From assembly GCA_026399835.1 (NCBI GenBank), contig JAPLQE010000064.1:1-64000 (forward strand): DNA of 64,000 nucleotides, given 5' to 3'. The notes beneath the pieces were generated by a model. The model did no database searches. It was not told where the DNA came from and worked only from the letters and a program-made list of their open reading frames with translations. Below are positions 17,726 to 25,536 of this stretch, in pieces (position 1 is the first letter of the stretch; every line of letters begins with the position of its first letter). Source of the stretch: Burkholderiales bacterium (GTDB taxonomy: Bacteria; Pseudomonadota; Gammaproteobacteria; Burkholderiales; Burkholderiaceae_E). A program made the translations under genes and the position numbers.

Positions 17726-19570
17726 TCAGGCCGGCAGCGCCTCGCCCTGCGGCGGATCGGTCTCCTCGCGGGCCTGCATCGACCAGAGCTGCGCGTAGCG
17801 CCCGCCGCGCGCGAGCAGCTCGTCGTGGCGGCCGCGCTCGACGATCCGCCCGGCATCGAGCACCAGGATCTGGTCGGCGTCGACGATGGTCGACAGCCGG
17901 TGCGCGATCACCAGCGTCGTGCGGTGCGCGGCGACCGTCCGCAGCGCGTCCTGGATCGCCGCCTCGTTGCGCGAGTCGAGCGCCGAAGTGGCCTCGTCGA
18001 GCACCAGGACCGGCGGGTTCTTCAGCAGCATCCGCGCGATCGCCACGCGCTGCTTCTCGCCGCCGGAGAGCTTCAGGCCACGCTCGCCGACCGAGGTCTC
18101 CCAGCCCGCCGGCAGGGCCGCGATGAACGTCGAGAGCTGCGCGGCGGCCGCGGCCGCCTCGATCTCGGCGTCCGGCGCGCCGGGGCGGCCGTAGGCGACG
18201 TTGTAGCGCAGGCTGTCGTTGAAGAGCACGGTGTCCTGCGGCACGATGCCGATCGCCGCGCGCAGGCTCGACTGCGTGACCGCGCGCAGGTCGCGCCCGT
18301 CGAGGCTGATCGAGCCGCCGGTGACGTCGTAGAAGCGGAACAGCAGTCGCGCCAGCGTCGACTTGCCCGCGCCGCTCGCGCCGACCACCGCGGTGGTCGT
18401 GCCGGCGGGCACGGTGAAGCTGACGTCGTGCAGGATCACGCGGTTCGGGTCGTAGGCGAAGGACACGTTCTCGAAGCGCAGCTCGGGCGCGCGCCCGAGC
18501 TCGAGCGTGCCGGCGCCGGGCGAGTCGTCGACCTCGCGGTTGGCGTCGAGCAGCGAGAACAGCCGCTCCATGTCGGCCAGGCTCTGCTTGATCTCGCGGT
18601 ACAGCACGCCGAGGAAGTTCAGCGGCATGTAGAGCTGGATCATGAACGCGTTGACCAGCACCAGGTCGCCGATGGTCATGCGGCCCTCGACGACGCCGAC
18701 CGTCGCGCGCCACACCATCAGGGTGACCGCGACCGCGATGATCGCGGCCTGCCCGACGTTGAGCACCGACAGCGAGGTCTGGCTGCGCACGGCCGCGCGC
18801 TCCCAGCGCTGCATGCTCTCGTCGTAGCGGCGCGCCTCGAAGTCCTCGTTGCCGAAGTACTTCACCGTCTCGTAGTTGAGGATCGAGTCGATCGCGCGGA
18901 CGTTGGCCTTGGAGTCGAGCTCGTTCATCGAGCGGCGGAACTCGGTGCGCCACTCGGTGACCGCGACGGTGTAGACGATGTAGCAGGTGAGCGCCACGCC
19001 GGTGATGCCGGCGAACCAGACGTCGTAGTTCAGCACCAGGTAGCCGAGCACCAGCGAGATCTCGACCAGCGTCGGCAGGATCGAGTAGAGCGTGTAGGAG
19101 ACCAGGCTGGAGATGCCGCGGGTGCCGCGCTCGATGTCGCGGGTCAGGCCGCCGGTCTGGCGCTCGAGGTGGAAGCGCAGCGACAGCGCGTGCAGGTGGC
19201 GGAACACCTTGAGCGCGATGGTGCGCACCGCGCTCTGCGTGACCTTCGCGAACACGAACTCGCGCAGCTCGGTGAACGCGGTCGACAGCAGGCGCAGCGA
19301 ACCGTAGGCGACCAGCAGCCCGAGCGGGACGGCCACCAGCAGCGCGGTCTGCTGGCCCGCCACCGGCGCGAGCCGGTCGACGATCTGCTTGAGCAGCACC
19401 GGCACGCCGACGGTGGCCACCTTGGCGCCGACCAGGAAGGTGATGGCGAGCGCGACCCGCCATCGGTAGTCCCACAGGTAGGGCAGCAGGCTGGCGAGGG
19501 TCTGCCAGTCGGAGCGGTCTCGGGCGCGCGGCGCGGCGGGAGGCGGGGCGGTGGAGGAGGACGGTCGCAT
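17726..19570 (-). CDS. Atm1/ABCB7-type ABC exporter (fused permease and ATPase)
   Basis: Half-size ABC exporter of 614 residues. Six membrane helices fill about residues 25-320, including LRLLSTAFTELREFVFAKVT, HLHALSLRFHLERQTGGLTR and YFGNEDFEARRYD, segments highly conserved in the Atm1 group. The C-terminal ATPase has Walker A GASGAGKSTLARL, signature LSGGEKQRVAIARML and Walker B VLVLDEATSALD. Bacterial Atm1 homologues export glutathione-bound or persulfide species and help with heavy-metal tolerance; the exact cargo here is inference. The neighbouring GST remnant may be coincidental. The start lacks a clear ribosome site. Confidence 0.9.
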   Translation of the reverse strand: MRPSSSTAPPPAAPRARDRSDWQTLASLLPYLWDYRWRVALAITFLVGAKVATVGVPVLLKQIVDRLAPVAGQQTALLVAVPLGLLVAYGSLRLLSTAFTELREFVFAKVTQSAVRTIALKVFRHLHALSLRFHLERQTGGLTRDIERGTRGISSLVSYTLYSILPTLVEISLVLGYLVLNYDVWFAGITGVALTCYIVYTVAVTEWRTEFRRSMNELDSKANVRAIDSILNYETVKYFGNEDFEARRYDESMQRWERAAVRSQTSLSVLNVGQAAIIAVAVTLMVWRATVGVVEGRMTIGDLVLVNAFMIQLYMPLNFLGVLYREIKQSLADMERLFSLLDANREVDDSPGAGTLELGRAPELRFENVSFAYDPNRVILHDVSFTVPAGTTTAVVGASGAGKSTLARLLFRFYDVTGGSISLDGRDLRAVTQSSLRAAIGIVPQDTVLFNDSLRYNVAYGRPGAPDAEIEAAAAAAQLSTFIAALPAGWETSVGERGLKLSGGEKQRVAIARMLLKNPPVLVLDEATSALDSRNEAAIQDALRTVAAHRTTLVIAHRLSTIVDADQILVLDAGRIVERGRHDELLARGGRYAQLWSMQAREETDPPQGEALPA

Positions 19571-19707
19571 CGGCAGGGCAGGAGAGGCGATCGACGCCGC
19601 GGCCGCGGCCGCGGCGGCTTGGCGCAGCGCGGCCTTTGCGGTAGGGTCGGTTGCCGGGCCGACAGGTTACTCCAAGGTCGTCCCCACCCCTCCGACCCGA
19701 GCCCCCG

Positions 19708-20106
19708 ATGCACAACGAGCCGATCGCCCCCGCCGAGCACGACCTGACGCTGCGCGTCGTGCCGATGCCGGCCGACCTCAACGGCAACGGCGACGTCTTC
19801 GGCGGCTGGGTGATGGCCCAGGTCGACATCGCCGGCGGCATCGCGGCCGCGCGGCGCGCCCGCGGCCGGGTCGCCACCGTGGCGGTGAACGCCTTCCAGT
19901 TCAAGCAGCCGGTGTCGGTGGGCGACGTGCTCAGCTTCTTCACGCGCATCGAGTCGATCGGCCGCACCTCGATCACCGTGCATGTCGAGGTGATCGCGGC
20001 CCGCAACCCAGCCGACCCGTTCGTAGTCAAGGTGACCGACGCCACGCTGACCTACGTCGCGATCGACCGCGAGGGGCACAAGCGCGCGGTCGACGCACAG
20101 ACCTGA
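19708..20106 (+). CDS. Acyl-CoA thioesterase, hotdog fold (YciA-like)
   Basis: Small hotdog-fold thioesterase of 132 residues. PADLNGNGDVFGGWVMAQVD is the typical active-site helix of the YciA/BFIT class (Asn and Asp residues), followed by VAVNAFQFKQPVSVGDVLSF. It would hydrolyse acyl-CoA to free acid and CoA in the cytoplasm. It is transcribed divergently from the ABC exporter across a 137-bp gap, and 28 bp ahead of the di-heme gene, so those two could share a transcript. Confidence 0.9.
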   Translation: MHNEPIAPAEHDLTLRVVPMPADLNGNGDVFGGWVMAQVDIAGGIAAARRARGRVATVAVNAFQFKQPVSVGDVLSFFTRIESIGRTSITVHVEVIAARNPADPFVVKVTDATLTYVAIDREGHKRAVDAQT

Positions 20107-20134
20107 GGCCGCGACCCGTCTGCGACACTGTCCG

Positions 20135-21469
20135 ATGAGAAGCAGTTCCTCGTCAGCACCCGCACCGGCCGTCGACACTCCCGCAGTGAGCCCCCCCCGA
20201 CCGATCGCCCCCCTCGCCCGACGCCGCACGCGGTCCGCGGCGGCGCTGCTCGCGGCCGCGCTGATCGGCCTGGCCGGCTGCGGCGGGGGCGGCGGCGAAC
20301 CCGCAGCGACTCCGGCGCCCGCGCCGGCCCCGGCGCCCTCACCCGCTCCGGCTCCGGCTCCGGCTCCGACTCCGGCTCCGGCTCCGACTCCGACTCCGGC
20401 CCCGATCGTCTCGGACTTCAAGTGGACGCTGCCGGCGGGCTGGGCCGAGCCTCCCGTGCCCGCCGACAACCCGATGTCGCTCGCCAAGGTCGAGCTCGGC
20501 CGGCACCTGTTCTTCGACGTGCGCCTGTCCGGCAACCAGCAGTTCTCCTGCTCGACCTGCCATCAGCGGATCTCCGGCTTCGGCGACTCGCGCGTGACGC
20601 CGTTCGGCTCGACCGGGCAGCGGCTGGTCCGCAATTCCCAGCCCCTGGCCAACGTCGCCTGGTTCGACCTGCTGACCTGGTCCGATCCGACGGCGACGAC
20701 GCTCGAGCAGCAGATGCTCACGCCGCTGTTCGGCTCGGTACCGGTCGAGATGGGCGTCGACGACGGCAACCGCGCCGTGGTGCTCGCGCGCTTCGCCGCC
20801 GAGGCCGACTACCGCGCGCGCTTCGCGGCCTCGTTCCCCGGCGAGGCCGATCCGCTGACCTGGCCGAACCTGATCCGCGCGATCGCCGCCTTCCAGCGCT
20901 CGATCGTGTCGACCGACAGCCGCTACGACCGCGCGGTGCGCGGCGAGCTGACGCTCACCGATGCCGAGCAGCGGGGCCGCGACCTGTTCTTCTCGAGCCG
21001 CGCGGGCTGCGGCACCTGCCACGGCGGCAACACCTTCGCCGAGCCGAACCCAGCCGTCGTGCCGGCGGGCACTCGGCACTTCAACATCGGCCTGTACAGC
21101 ATCGGCAACTCGGGCGCGTATCCGAGCAACAACCGCGGCCTGATCGACCGTACGGGCGTCGCCGCCGACATGGGGCGCTTCCGCACGCCGAGCCTGCGCA
21201 ACGTCGAGGTGACGTCGCCCTACATGAACGACGGCTCGGTCGCCTCGCTGTCGACGGTGATCGACCTCAAGATCCGCGGCGGGCGCGACGTGGCCACGGG
21301 GGTCAATGCCGGGGACGGCGCGGCCAATCCGTGGAAGAGCCCGCTCGCCGGGCCGCTGACCACGATCACGCCGACCGACAAGGCCGACCTGATCGCGTTC
21401 CTGCGCACGCTGACCGACCCGACCTTCCTGTCGAACCCTGCCTACGCGAACCCGTTCGCGACGCCCTGA
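20135..21469 (+). CDS. Di-heme cytochrome c peroxidase family lipoprotein (MbnH/MXAN_0977-like)
   Basis: Protein of 444 residues related to MauG/CcpA di-heme enzymes. After a hydrophilic start there is a lipoprotein signal (LAAALIGLAGC), a Pro/Ala-rich linker coded by hexamer repeats, and two c-heme motifs, CSTCH and CGTCH. The segments LPAGWAEPPVPADNPMSLAK, LFFDVRLSGNQQFSC and NLIRAIAAFQRS match the MbnH branch, whose members oxidise a partner protein in copper and methanobactin systems. The MbnP-like partner usually adjacent is not present. A periplasmic, membrane-anchored location is expected. Confidence 0.85.
   Translation: MRSSSSSAPAPAVDTPAVSPPRPIAPLARRRTRSAAALLAAALIGLAGCGGGGGEPAATPAPAPAPAPSPAPAPAPAPTPAPAPTPTPAPIVSDFKWTLPAGWAEPPVPADNPMSLAKVELGRHLFFDVRLSGNQQFSCSTCHQRISGFGDSRVTPFGSTGQRLVRNSQPLANVAWFDLLTWSDPTATTLEQQMLTPLFGSVPVEMGVDDGNRAVVLARFAAEADYRARFAASFPGEADPLTWPNLIRAIAAFQRSIVSTDSRYDRAVRGELTLTDAEQRGRDLFFSSRAGCGTCHGGNTFAEPNPAVVPAGTRHFNIGLYSIGNSGAYPSNNRGLIDRTGVAADMGRFRTPSLRNVEVTSPYMNDGSVASLSTVIDLKIRGGRDVATGVNAGDGAANPWKSPLAGPLTTITPTDKADLIAFLRTLTDPTFLSNPAYANPFATP
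20345..20402 (+). repeat. Hexamer repeat coding a Pro/Ala/Thr linker
   Basis: Tandem GCTCCG units, with some GACTCCG variation, run inside the di-heme protein gene and encode a flexible Pro-Ala/Pro-Thr linker between lipobox and catalytic domain. Such tracts vary in length by slippage. Confidence 0.8.
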
Positions 21470-21487
21470 CGGGGCGCCGCGCGGCGC

Positions 21488-22273
21488 TCACTTCCTCATC
21501 GAGGCCAGGAACGCGTCGATCGCGGTCCCGTGCTCGGGCGTGTGGTGCGCCAGGGCCTGGAACGCGGCCGACAGCTCGAGCAGCGAGTCGAGCCGCATGT
21601 GCTGGCCCTCGCGCATCAGGCGCTTGGCCATCCGCAGCGCCGGGCCTGGGTTCGCGGCGATGCGGGCGGCGAGCGCGCGCGCCTCGTCCATCAGCCGCTC
21701 GCCGGGCACGACCTTCGACACCAGCCCGCAGGCCAGCGCGTCGGCCGCATCGATGGTGTCGCCGGTGAAGGCCATCTCGGCGGCCTTCGACATGCCGACC
21801 GCGCGCGGCAGCAGCCAGGCGCCGCCGTCGCCGGGGATGATGCCGAGCTTCACGAAGCTCTCGGCGAACTTCGCGCGGTCGGACGCGATGCGGATGTCGC
21901 ACATGCAGGCGAGGTCGCAGCCGGCGCCGATCGCCGGGCCGTTGACCGCGGCGATGGTCGGCACGTCGAGCTCGTAGAGGGCGAGCGGAATGCGCTGGAT
22001 GCCGGCGCGGTAGCCTTCGCGGATGGCATACGGCGAGCCCGCGGCGATCCCGGTCTTGTCCTTCATGTCCTTGACGTTGCCGCCCGCGCAGAACGCGCTG
22101 CCAGCGCCGGTCAGGATCACGCATCGGACCTCGGGGTCGCGCCCGACGCGCTGGACGGCGGCGACGACCGCATCCCATTGCGCCTGGTTCGACAGCGCGT
22201 TGCGCCGGTCGGGATCGTTGAGGGTCAGGGTGGCGACGCCACCCTCTCGGGATTCGAGAACGAAGGTGTCCAT
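21488..22273 (-). CDS. Enoyl-CoA hydratase/isomerase family protein
   Basis: Crotonase-fold protein of 261 residues. The oxyanion-hole segments are clear: GAGSAFCAGGNVKDM and AAVNGPAIGAGCDLA. The catalytic Glu-type region appears as VKLGIIPGDGGAWLLPR, where one of the two canonical Glu positions reads Asp (GDGG), so a role other than classic hydration is possible. Start ATG at 22273. It is separated from the CsbD gene by 158 bp, so it is likely a distinct transcript from the large fatty-acid operon. Confidence 0.9.
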   Translation of the reverse strand: MDTFVLESREGGVATLTLNDPDRRNALSNQAQWDAVVAAVQRVGRDPEVRCVILTGAGSAFCAGGNVKDMKDKTGIAAGSPYAIREGYRAGIQRIPLALYELDVPTIAAVNGPAIGAGCDLACMCDIRIASDRAKFAESFVKLGIIPGDGGAWLLPRAVGMSKAAEMAFTGDTIDAADALACGLVSKVVPGERLMDEARALAARIAANPGPALRMAKRLMREGQHMRLDSLLELSAAFQALAHHTPEHGTAIDAFLASMRK

Positions 22274-22431
22274 GGCCGGAATGCTCGCACGATTCGCCGG
22301 ACCGCGCGTCCGCGGCGAAGCGGATCCCGGCACGCCGCACGCCGGTCGGTTCGCAGAGGCGGCTCCCGCGCCGCAGGCGCCGCCTCGCTCATCCGGCCGC
22401 GGTGCCGGCCGATCAGGAGGACGCGACCCGA

Positions 22432-22680
22432 TCAGGGGGCGCCATAGTGGCCGGTGCGGCCGGTGCGGCCGGTGCGGCCGGTTCCGTCGGCCGGCTTGAC
22501 CTCGTCGCGGTCATGCTTGACCGCGTCCTTCACGGCGCCGACGACCCTCTGCGCCTTGCCCTCGACCTGCTTGGCCGCGCCCTTCGCGGCCATCACCGGG
22601 TCGTCCATGGCCTGCCCCGCCCTGCGCTGGATCTTGCCCGCCAGATCCTTGGCCTTGCCCACCACCTTGTCTCGGTTCAT
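22432..22680 (-). CDS. CsbD-family stress protein
   Basis: Small basic protein of 82 residues. It opens MNRDKVVGKAKDLAGKIQ and continues with the Ala/Lys/Gly-rich helical repeats typical of CsbD (general-stress, unknown molecular role). The ATG at 22680 has a GGAG ribosome site. The C-terminal tail consists of repeated GRT triplets coded by a 9-bp tandem repeat, unlike the family core. It is 72 bp downstream of the SGNH hydrolase gene. Confidence 0.85.
   Translation of the reverse strand: MNRDKVVGKAKDLAGKIQRRAGQAMDDPVMAAKGAAKQVEGKAQRVVGAVKDAVKHDRDEVKPADGTGRTGRTGRTGHYGAP
22453..22479. repeat. 9-bp tandem repeat in csbD-like tail
   Basis: Three perfect copies of GGTGCGGCC with a partial copy at 22447-22452. 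It codes GRT units on the minus strand and is a likely slippage site. Confidence 0.85.
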
Positions 22681-22752
22681 GTCGCGCTCCGGTGTGCGGG
22701 GACGTTCCCGCGTCACGGGAGCAAGGCAAGTGCCGGACCCGCCTGCGCCGGC

Positions 22753-23496
22753 TCAGCGGTGCCGTCCCAGCACGTGGGGCGCGAGCGCGTCGGCCCAGAC
22801 CCGGTAGGCGCCCGGGCCGGGATGGAAGCCGTCGCTGGCCACCAGCGCGGGATCAGTCATCGGCGGCATCGGCACATGGGTGGCGAGCGGGCGCACACCG
22901 CCCGGACGCGCAGCGCACCAGCGGCCGAGCGCCGCGTCGAGCGCACGCGCGTGCAGCCCCAGCACGCCGCGCAGCGGCTGCGGCAGCGCCGGGAAGCGGT
23001 GCATCGGCGGCAGGCCCGACCACAGCACGCGGCGCACGCGATGGCGCGCATGCAGCCGGGCGTGCAGCCGCCCGACGTCGTCGAGCCAGCGCGACACGAG
23101 GCGCACCGCGGTGACGTCGTTGACGCCGAGCGCGACCACCGCCACGTCGAACGGATCGGCCGGGGTCTCCTCGAGCAGCGCGAGCGCCTCGCGTGTCGTG
23201 ATGCCGGTGCGGGCGACCAGCCGCCAGTCGAGCGGCCGCGCGAGCGATGCGCCGAGCAGGCCGGTGAGCCTGCCGGACAGCGCGTCGGACTGCATCGTCG
23301 CGCCGACGCCCGCGGCCGAGGAGTCGCCGACGATCAGCAGCCGCAGCGGCCGGCCGATGCGGTCGGCACCGACCCGGCCCTCGCGCGCGCCCTCGGCCTC
23401 GGGCAGCTTCGGCGTGTCGCGCCGCACGCGCCGGCCCTGCCACACGAGCAGCGGCGCGAGCGGCAGTGCCGCGGCCAGGCCGAGCGCGCCGCGCAT
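22753..23496 (-). CDS. SGNH/GDSL-type hydrolase
   Basis: Esterase/lipase-like protein of 247 residues. An N-terminal hydrophobic stretch (LGLAAALPLAPLLVW) may anchor or export it. The catalytic blocks are VGDSSAAGVGATM (nucleophile Ser; GDSS in place of GDSL), LGVNDV (block III Asn) and SDGFHPGPGAY (Asp-His). It starts 7 bp after the enoyl-CoA hydratase stop and so belongs to the fatty-acid operon; it may release fatty acids from esters. Substrate unknown. Confidence 0.88.
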   Translation of the reverse strand: MRGALGLAAALPLAPLLVWQGRRVRRDTPKLPEAEGAREGRVGADRIGRPLRLLIVGDSSAAGVGATMQSDALSGRLTGLLGASLARPLDWRLVARTGITTREALALLEETPADPFDVAVVALGVNDVTAVRLVSRWLDDVGRLHARLHARHRVRRVLWSGLPPMHRFPALPQPLRGVLGLHARALDAALGRWCAARPGGVRPLATHVPMPPMTDPALVASDGFHPGPGAYRVWADALAPHVLGRHR

Positions 23497-23503
23497 CGCG
23501 TCT

Positions 23504-24268
23504 TCAGTCGAAGCGCGAGAAGTCCGGACGGCGCTTCTCGAAGAACGCGGTGAAGGCCTCGCGCGCCTCGGGGGCCCGCAGCATCCGGCCGAACACCTCG
23601 CCCTCCTCGGCCATCCGCTTCGGGATCGCCTCGGCGAGCGCGCCCTTCATCAGCCGCTTGGTCTCGCGCAGCGAGGCCGGCGGCAGCGAGGCGAGCTTGG
23701 CGGCCTGCGAGCGGGCGAAGCCGATCGCCTCGGCCCCCGGCAGCACGCGGTTGACGATGCCCATCTCGCGGGCCTCGTCGGCGCCGAAGGACTCGCCGAG
23801 CAGCAGCTTCTCTGCCGCCCGCTGCCAGCCGGCGACGGCGGGCATCAGCAGGCTCGAGGCGGCCTCCGGGCACAGGCCGAGTGCTGCGAACGGCACCGAG
23901 AAACGGGCGTTGTCGCCGGCGTAGACGAGGTCGCAGTGCAGCAGCAGCGTGGTGCCCACGCCGACCGCCGGCCCGCAGGGCGCGGCCACCACCGGCTTGG
24001 CGAAACCGGCCAGCCCCTGCAGGAAGCGCCACACCGGGCTCTCGCCGCCCGCAGGCGGGTTGGCGAGGAAGTCCTGCAGGTCGTTGCCGGCGGTGAAGCA
24101 CTCGGTGCTGCCGGTGATCAGCACCGCGCGCACCGCCGGGTCGGCCGCCGCGGCGGCGAGCCCGTCGGCCATCGCCGCGTACATCGCCGCGGTGATGGCG
24201 TTCTTCTTGTCGGGACGGGCGAACGCGATCGTCGCGATGCCGCCGTCGATGCTCAGTTCGATACCCAT
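23504..24268 (-). CDS. Enoyl-CoA hydratase
   Basis: Crotonase-family protein of 254 residues in the fatty-acid oxidation operon. The oxyanion hole is STECFTAGNDLQDF and APCGPAVGVGTTLLLHCDLV; the region FAALGLCPEAASSLLMP carries the conserved Glu. It ends RRPDFSRFD, a terminus often seen in hydratases that sit in fad operons of betaproteobacteria. Forty-nine bp separate it from the thiolase gene. Confidence 0.92.
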   Translation of the reverse strand: MGIELSIDGGIATIAFARPDKKNAITAAMYAAMADGLAAAAADPAVRAVLITGSTECFTAGNDLQDFLANPPAGGESPVWRFLQGLAGFAKPVVAAPCGPAVGVGTTLLLHCDLVYAGDNARFSVPFAALGLCPEAASSLLMPAVAGWQRAAEKLLLGESFGADEAREMGIVNRVLPGAEAIGFARSQAAKLASLPPASLRETKRLMKGALAEAIPKRMAEEGEVFGRMLRAPEAREAFTAFFEKRRPDFSRFD

Positions 24269-24317
24269 CGGGTCTCCTTCGATGCCTCGTGTGCGCGCGG
24301 CGCCGCGCGCTCCGGTG

Positions 24318-25517
24318 TCAGACGCGCTCTAGGATGCCGGCCGCGCCCATGCCGGTGCCCACGCACATCGTCACCATCCCGTACTTCAGCTGGTGGCGGC
24401 GCAGCGCATGCACGACGGTGGCGGCGCGGATCGCGCCGGTCGCGCCCAGCGGATGGCCGAGCGCGATCGCGCCGCCCATCGGGTTGACCTTCGCCGGGTC
24501 GAGCCCGAGGTCGCGGACCACCGCCAGCGCCTGCGCGGCGAAGGCCTCGTTGAGCTCGATCCAGCCGAGCGCGTCCTGCGACAGGCCGGCCGACTTCAGC
24601 GCCGCCGGGATCGCCTCCTTCGGCCCGATGCCCATGATCTCGGGCGGCACGCCGCGGACCGAGAACGACACGAAGCGCGCGAGCGGCGTGAGGTCGAACT
24701 GCTTGAGGATGCGCTCGGACACCACGATCAGCGCGCCCGCGCCGTCCGAGGTCTGCGAGCTGTTGCCGGCGGTCACGCTGCCCTTGGCCGCGAACACCGG
24801 ACGCAGCTTGCCGAGGCCTTCGAGCGAGGTGTCGGGGCGCGGGCCTTCGTCGAGGCTGACCGTGCGGGCCTTCACCGTCACCTGACCGCTCGCGAGCTCG
24901 GGGAAGCGCTCGACCACGTCGACCGGGCAGATCTCGTCGGCGAACTCGCCCGCGGCCTGTGCGGCGAGCGCGCGGCGGTGCGACTCGAGCGCGAACGCGT
25001 CCTGGTCGACGCGCGAGACCTTCCACTGCGTGGCTACACGCTCGGCGGTCAGGCCCATCCCGTAGGCGATGCCGAGATTCTCGTCGCGCTCGAAGGCATG
25101 GGGATTGAACGAGGGCGTGTTGCCGCTCATCGGGATCATGCTCATCGACTCGGCGCCGGCGGCGATCATCACCTCGGCCTCGCCGACGCGGATCCGGTCG
25201 GCCGCCATCGCGAGCGCGGTCAGGCCCGAGGCGCAGAAGCGGTTCACCGTCACGCCGCCCACCGTGTTCGGCAGGCCGGCGAGCAGCACGGCGAGCCGCG
25301 CCATGTTGGCGCCCTGCTGGGCCTCGGGGAAGGAACAGCCGACGATCGCGTCCTCGATGACCTTCGGATCGAGCGACGGCACCTGCGCCAGCGCGGCCTG
25401 CAGCGCGCGCACCAGCAGGTCGTCGGAGCGCACGTTGCGGAAGGTGCCCTTGGGCGCCTTGCCGATCGGCGTGCGCGCGGCGGCGACGATGTAGGCGTCC
25501 TGAATCTGCTTGCTCAT
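24318..25517 (-). CDS. Acetyl-CoA acyltransferase (3-ketoacyl-CoA thiolase)
   Basis: Thiolase of 399 residues for the last step of beta-oxidation. The nucleophile Cys is residue 95 in NRFCASGL. The C-terminal NEAFAAQAL, GGAIALGHPLGATGA (catalytic His) and CVGTGMGAAG (second Cys) motifs are intact. It lies 19 bp downstream of the bifunctional hydroxyacyl-CoA dehydrogenase gene, forming the FadB/FadA-type pair. Whether it is degradative (FadA/FadI) or biosynthetic is decided mainly by context, which is degradative. Confidence 0.94.
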   Translation of the reverse strand: MSKQIQDAYIVAAARTPIGKAPKGTFRNVRSDDLLVRALQAALAQVPSLDPKVIEDAIVGCSFPEAQQGANMARLAVLLAGLPNTVGGVTVNRFCASGLTALAMAADRIRVGEAEVMIAAGAESMSMIPMSGNTPSFNPHAFERDENLGIAYGMGLTAERVATQWKVSRVDQDAFALESHRRALAAQAAGEFADEICPVDVVERFPELASGQVTVKARTVSLDEGPRPDTSLEGLGKLRPVFAAKGSVTAGNSSQTSDGAGALIVVSERILKQFDLTPLARFVSFSVRGVPPEIMGIGPKEAIPAALKSAGLSQDALGWIELNEAFAAQALAVVRDLGLDPAKVNPMGGAIALGHPLGATGAIRAATVVHALRRHQLKYGMVTMCVGTGMGAAGILERV

Positions 25518-25536
25518 CTTCGTTCTCCTTGCTCGC

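Noticed and set aside
20345-20402. Hexamer repeats as a CRISPR or iteron array
   Set aside because: They encode an in-frame Pro/Ala linker inside a secreted protein and have no spacers.
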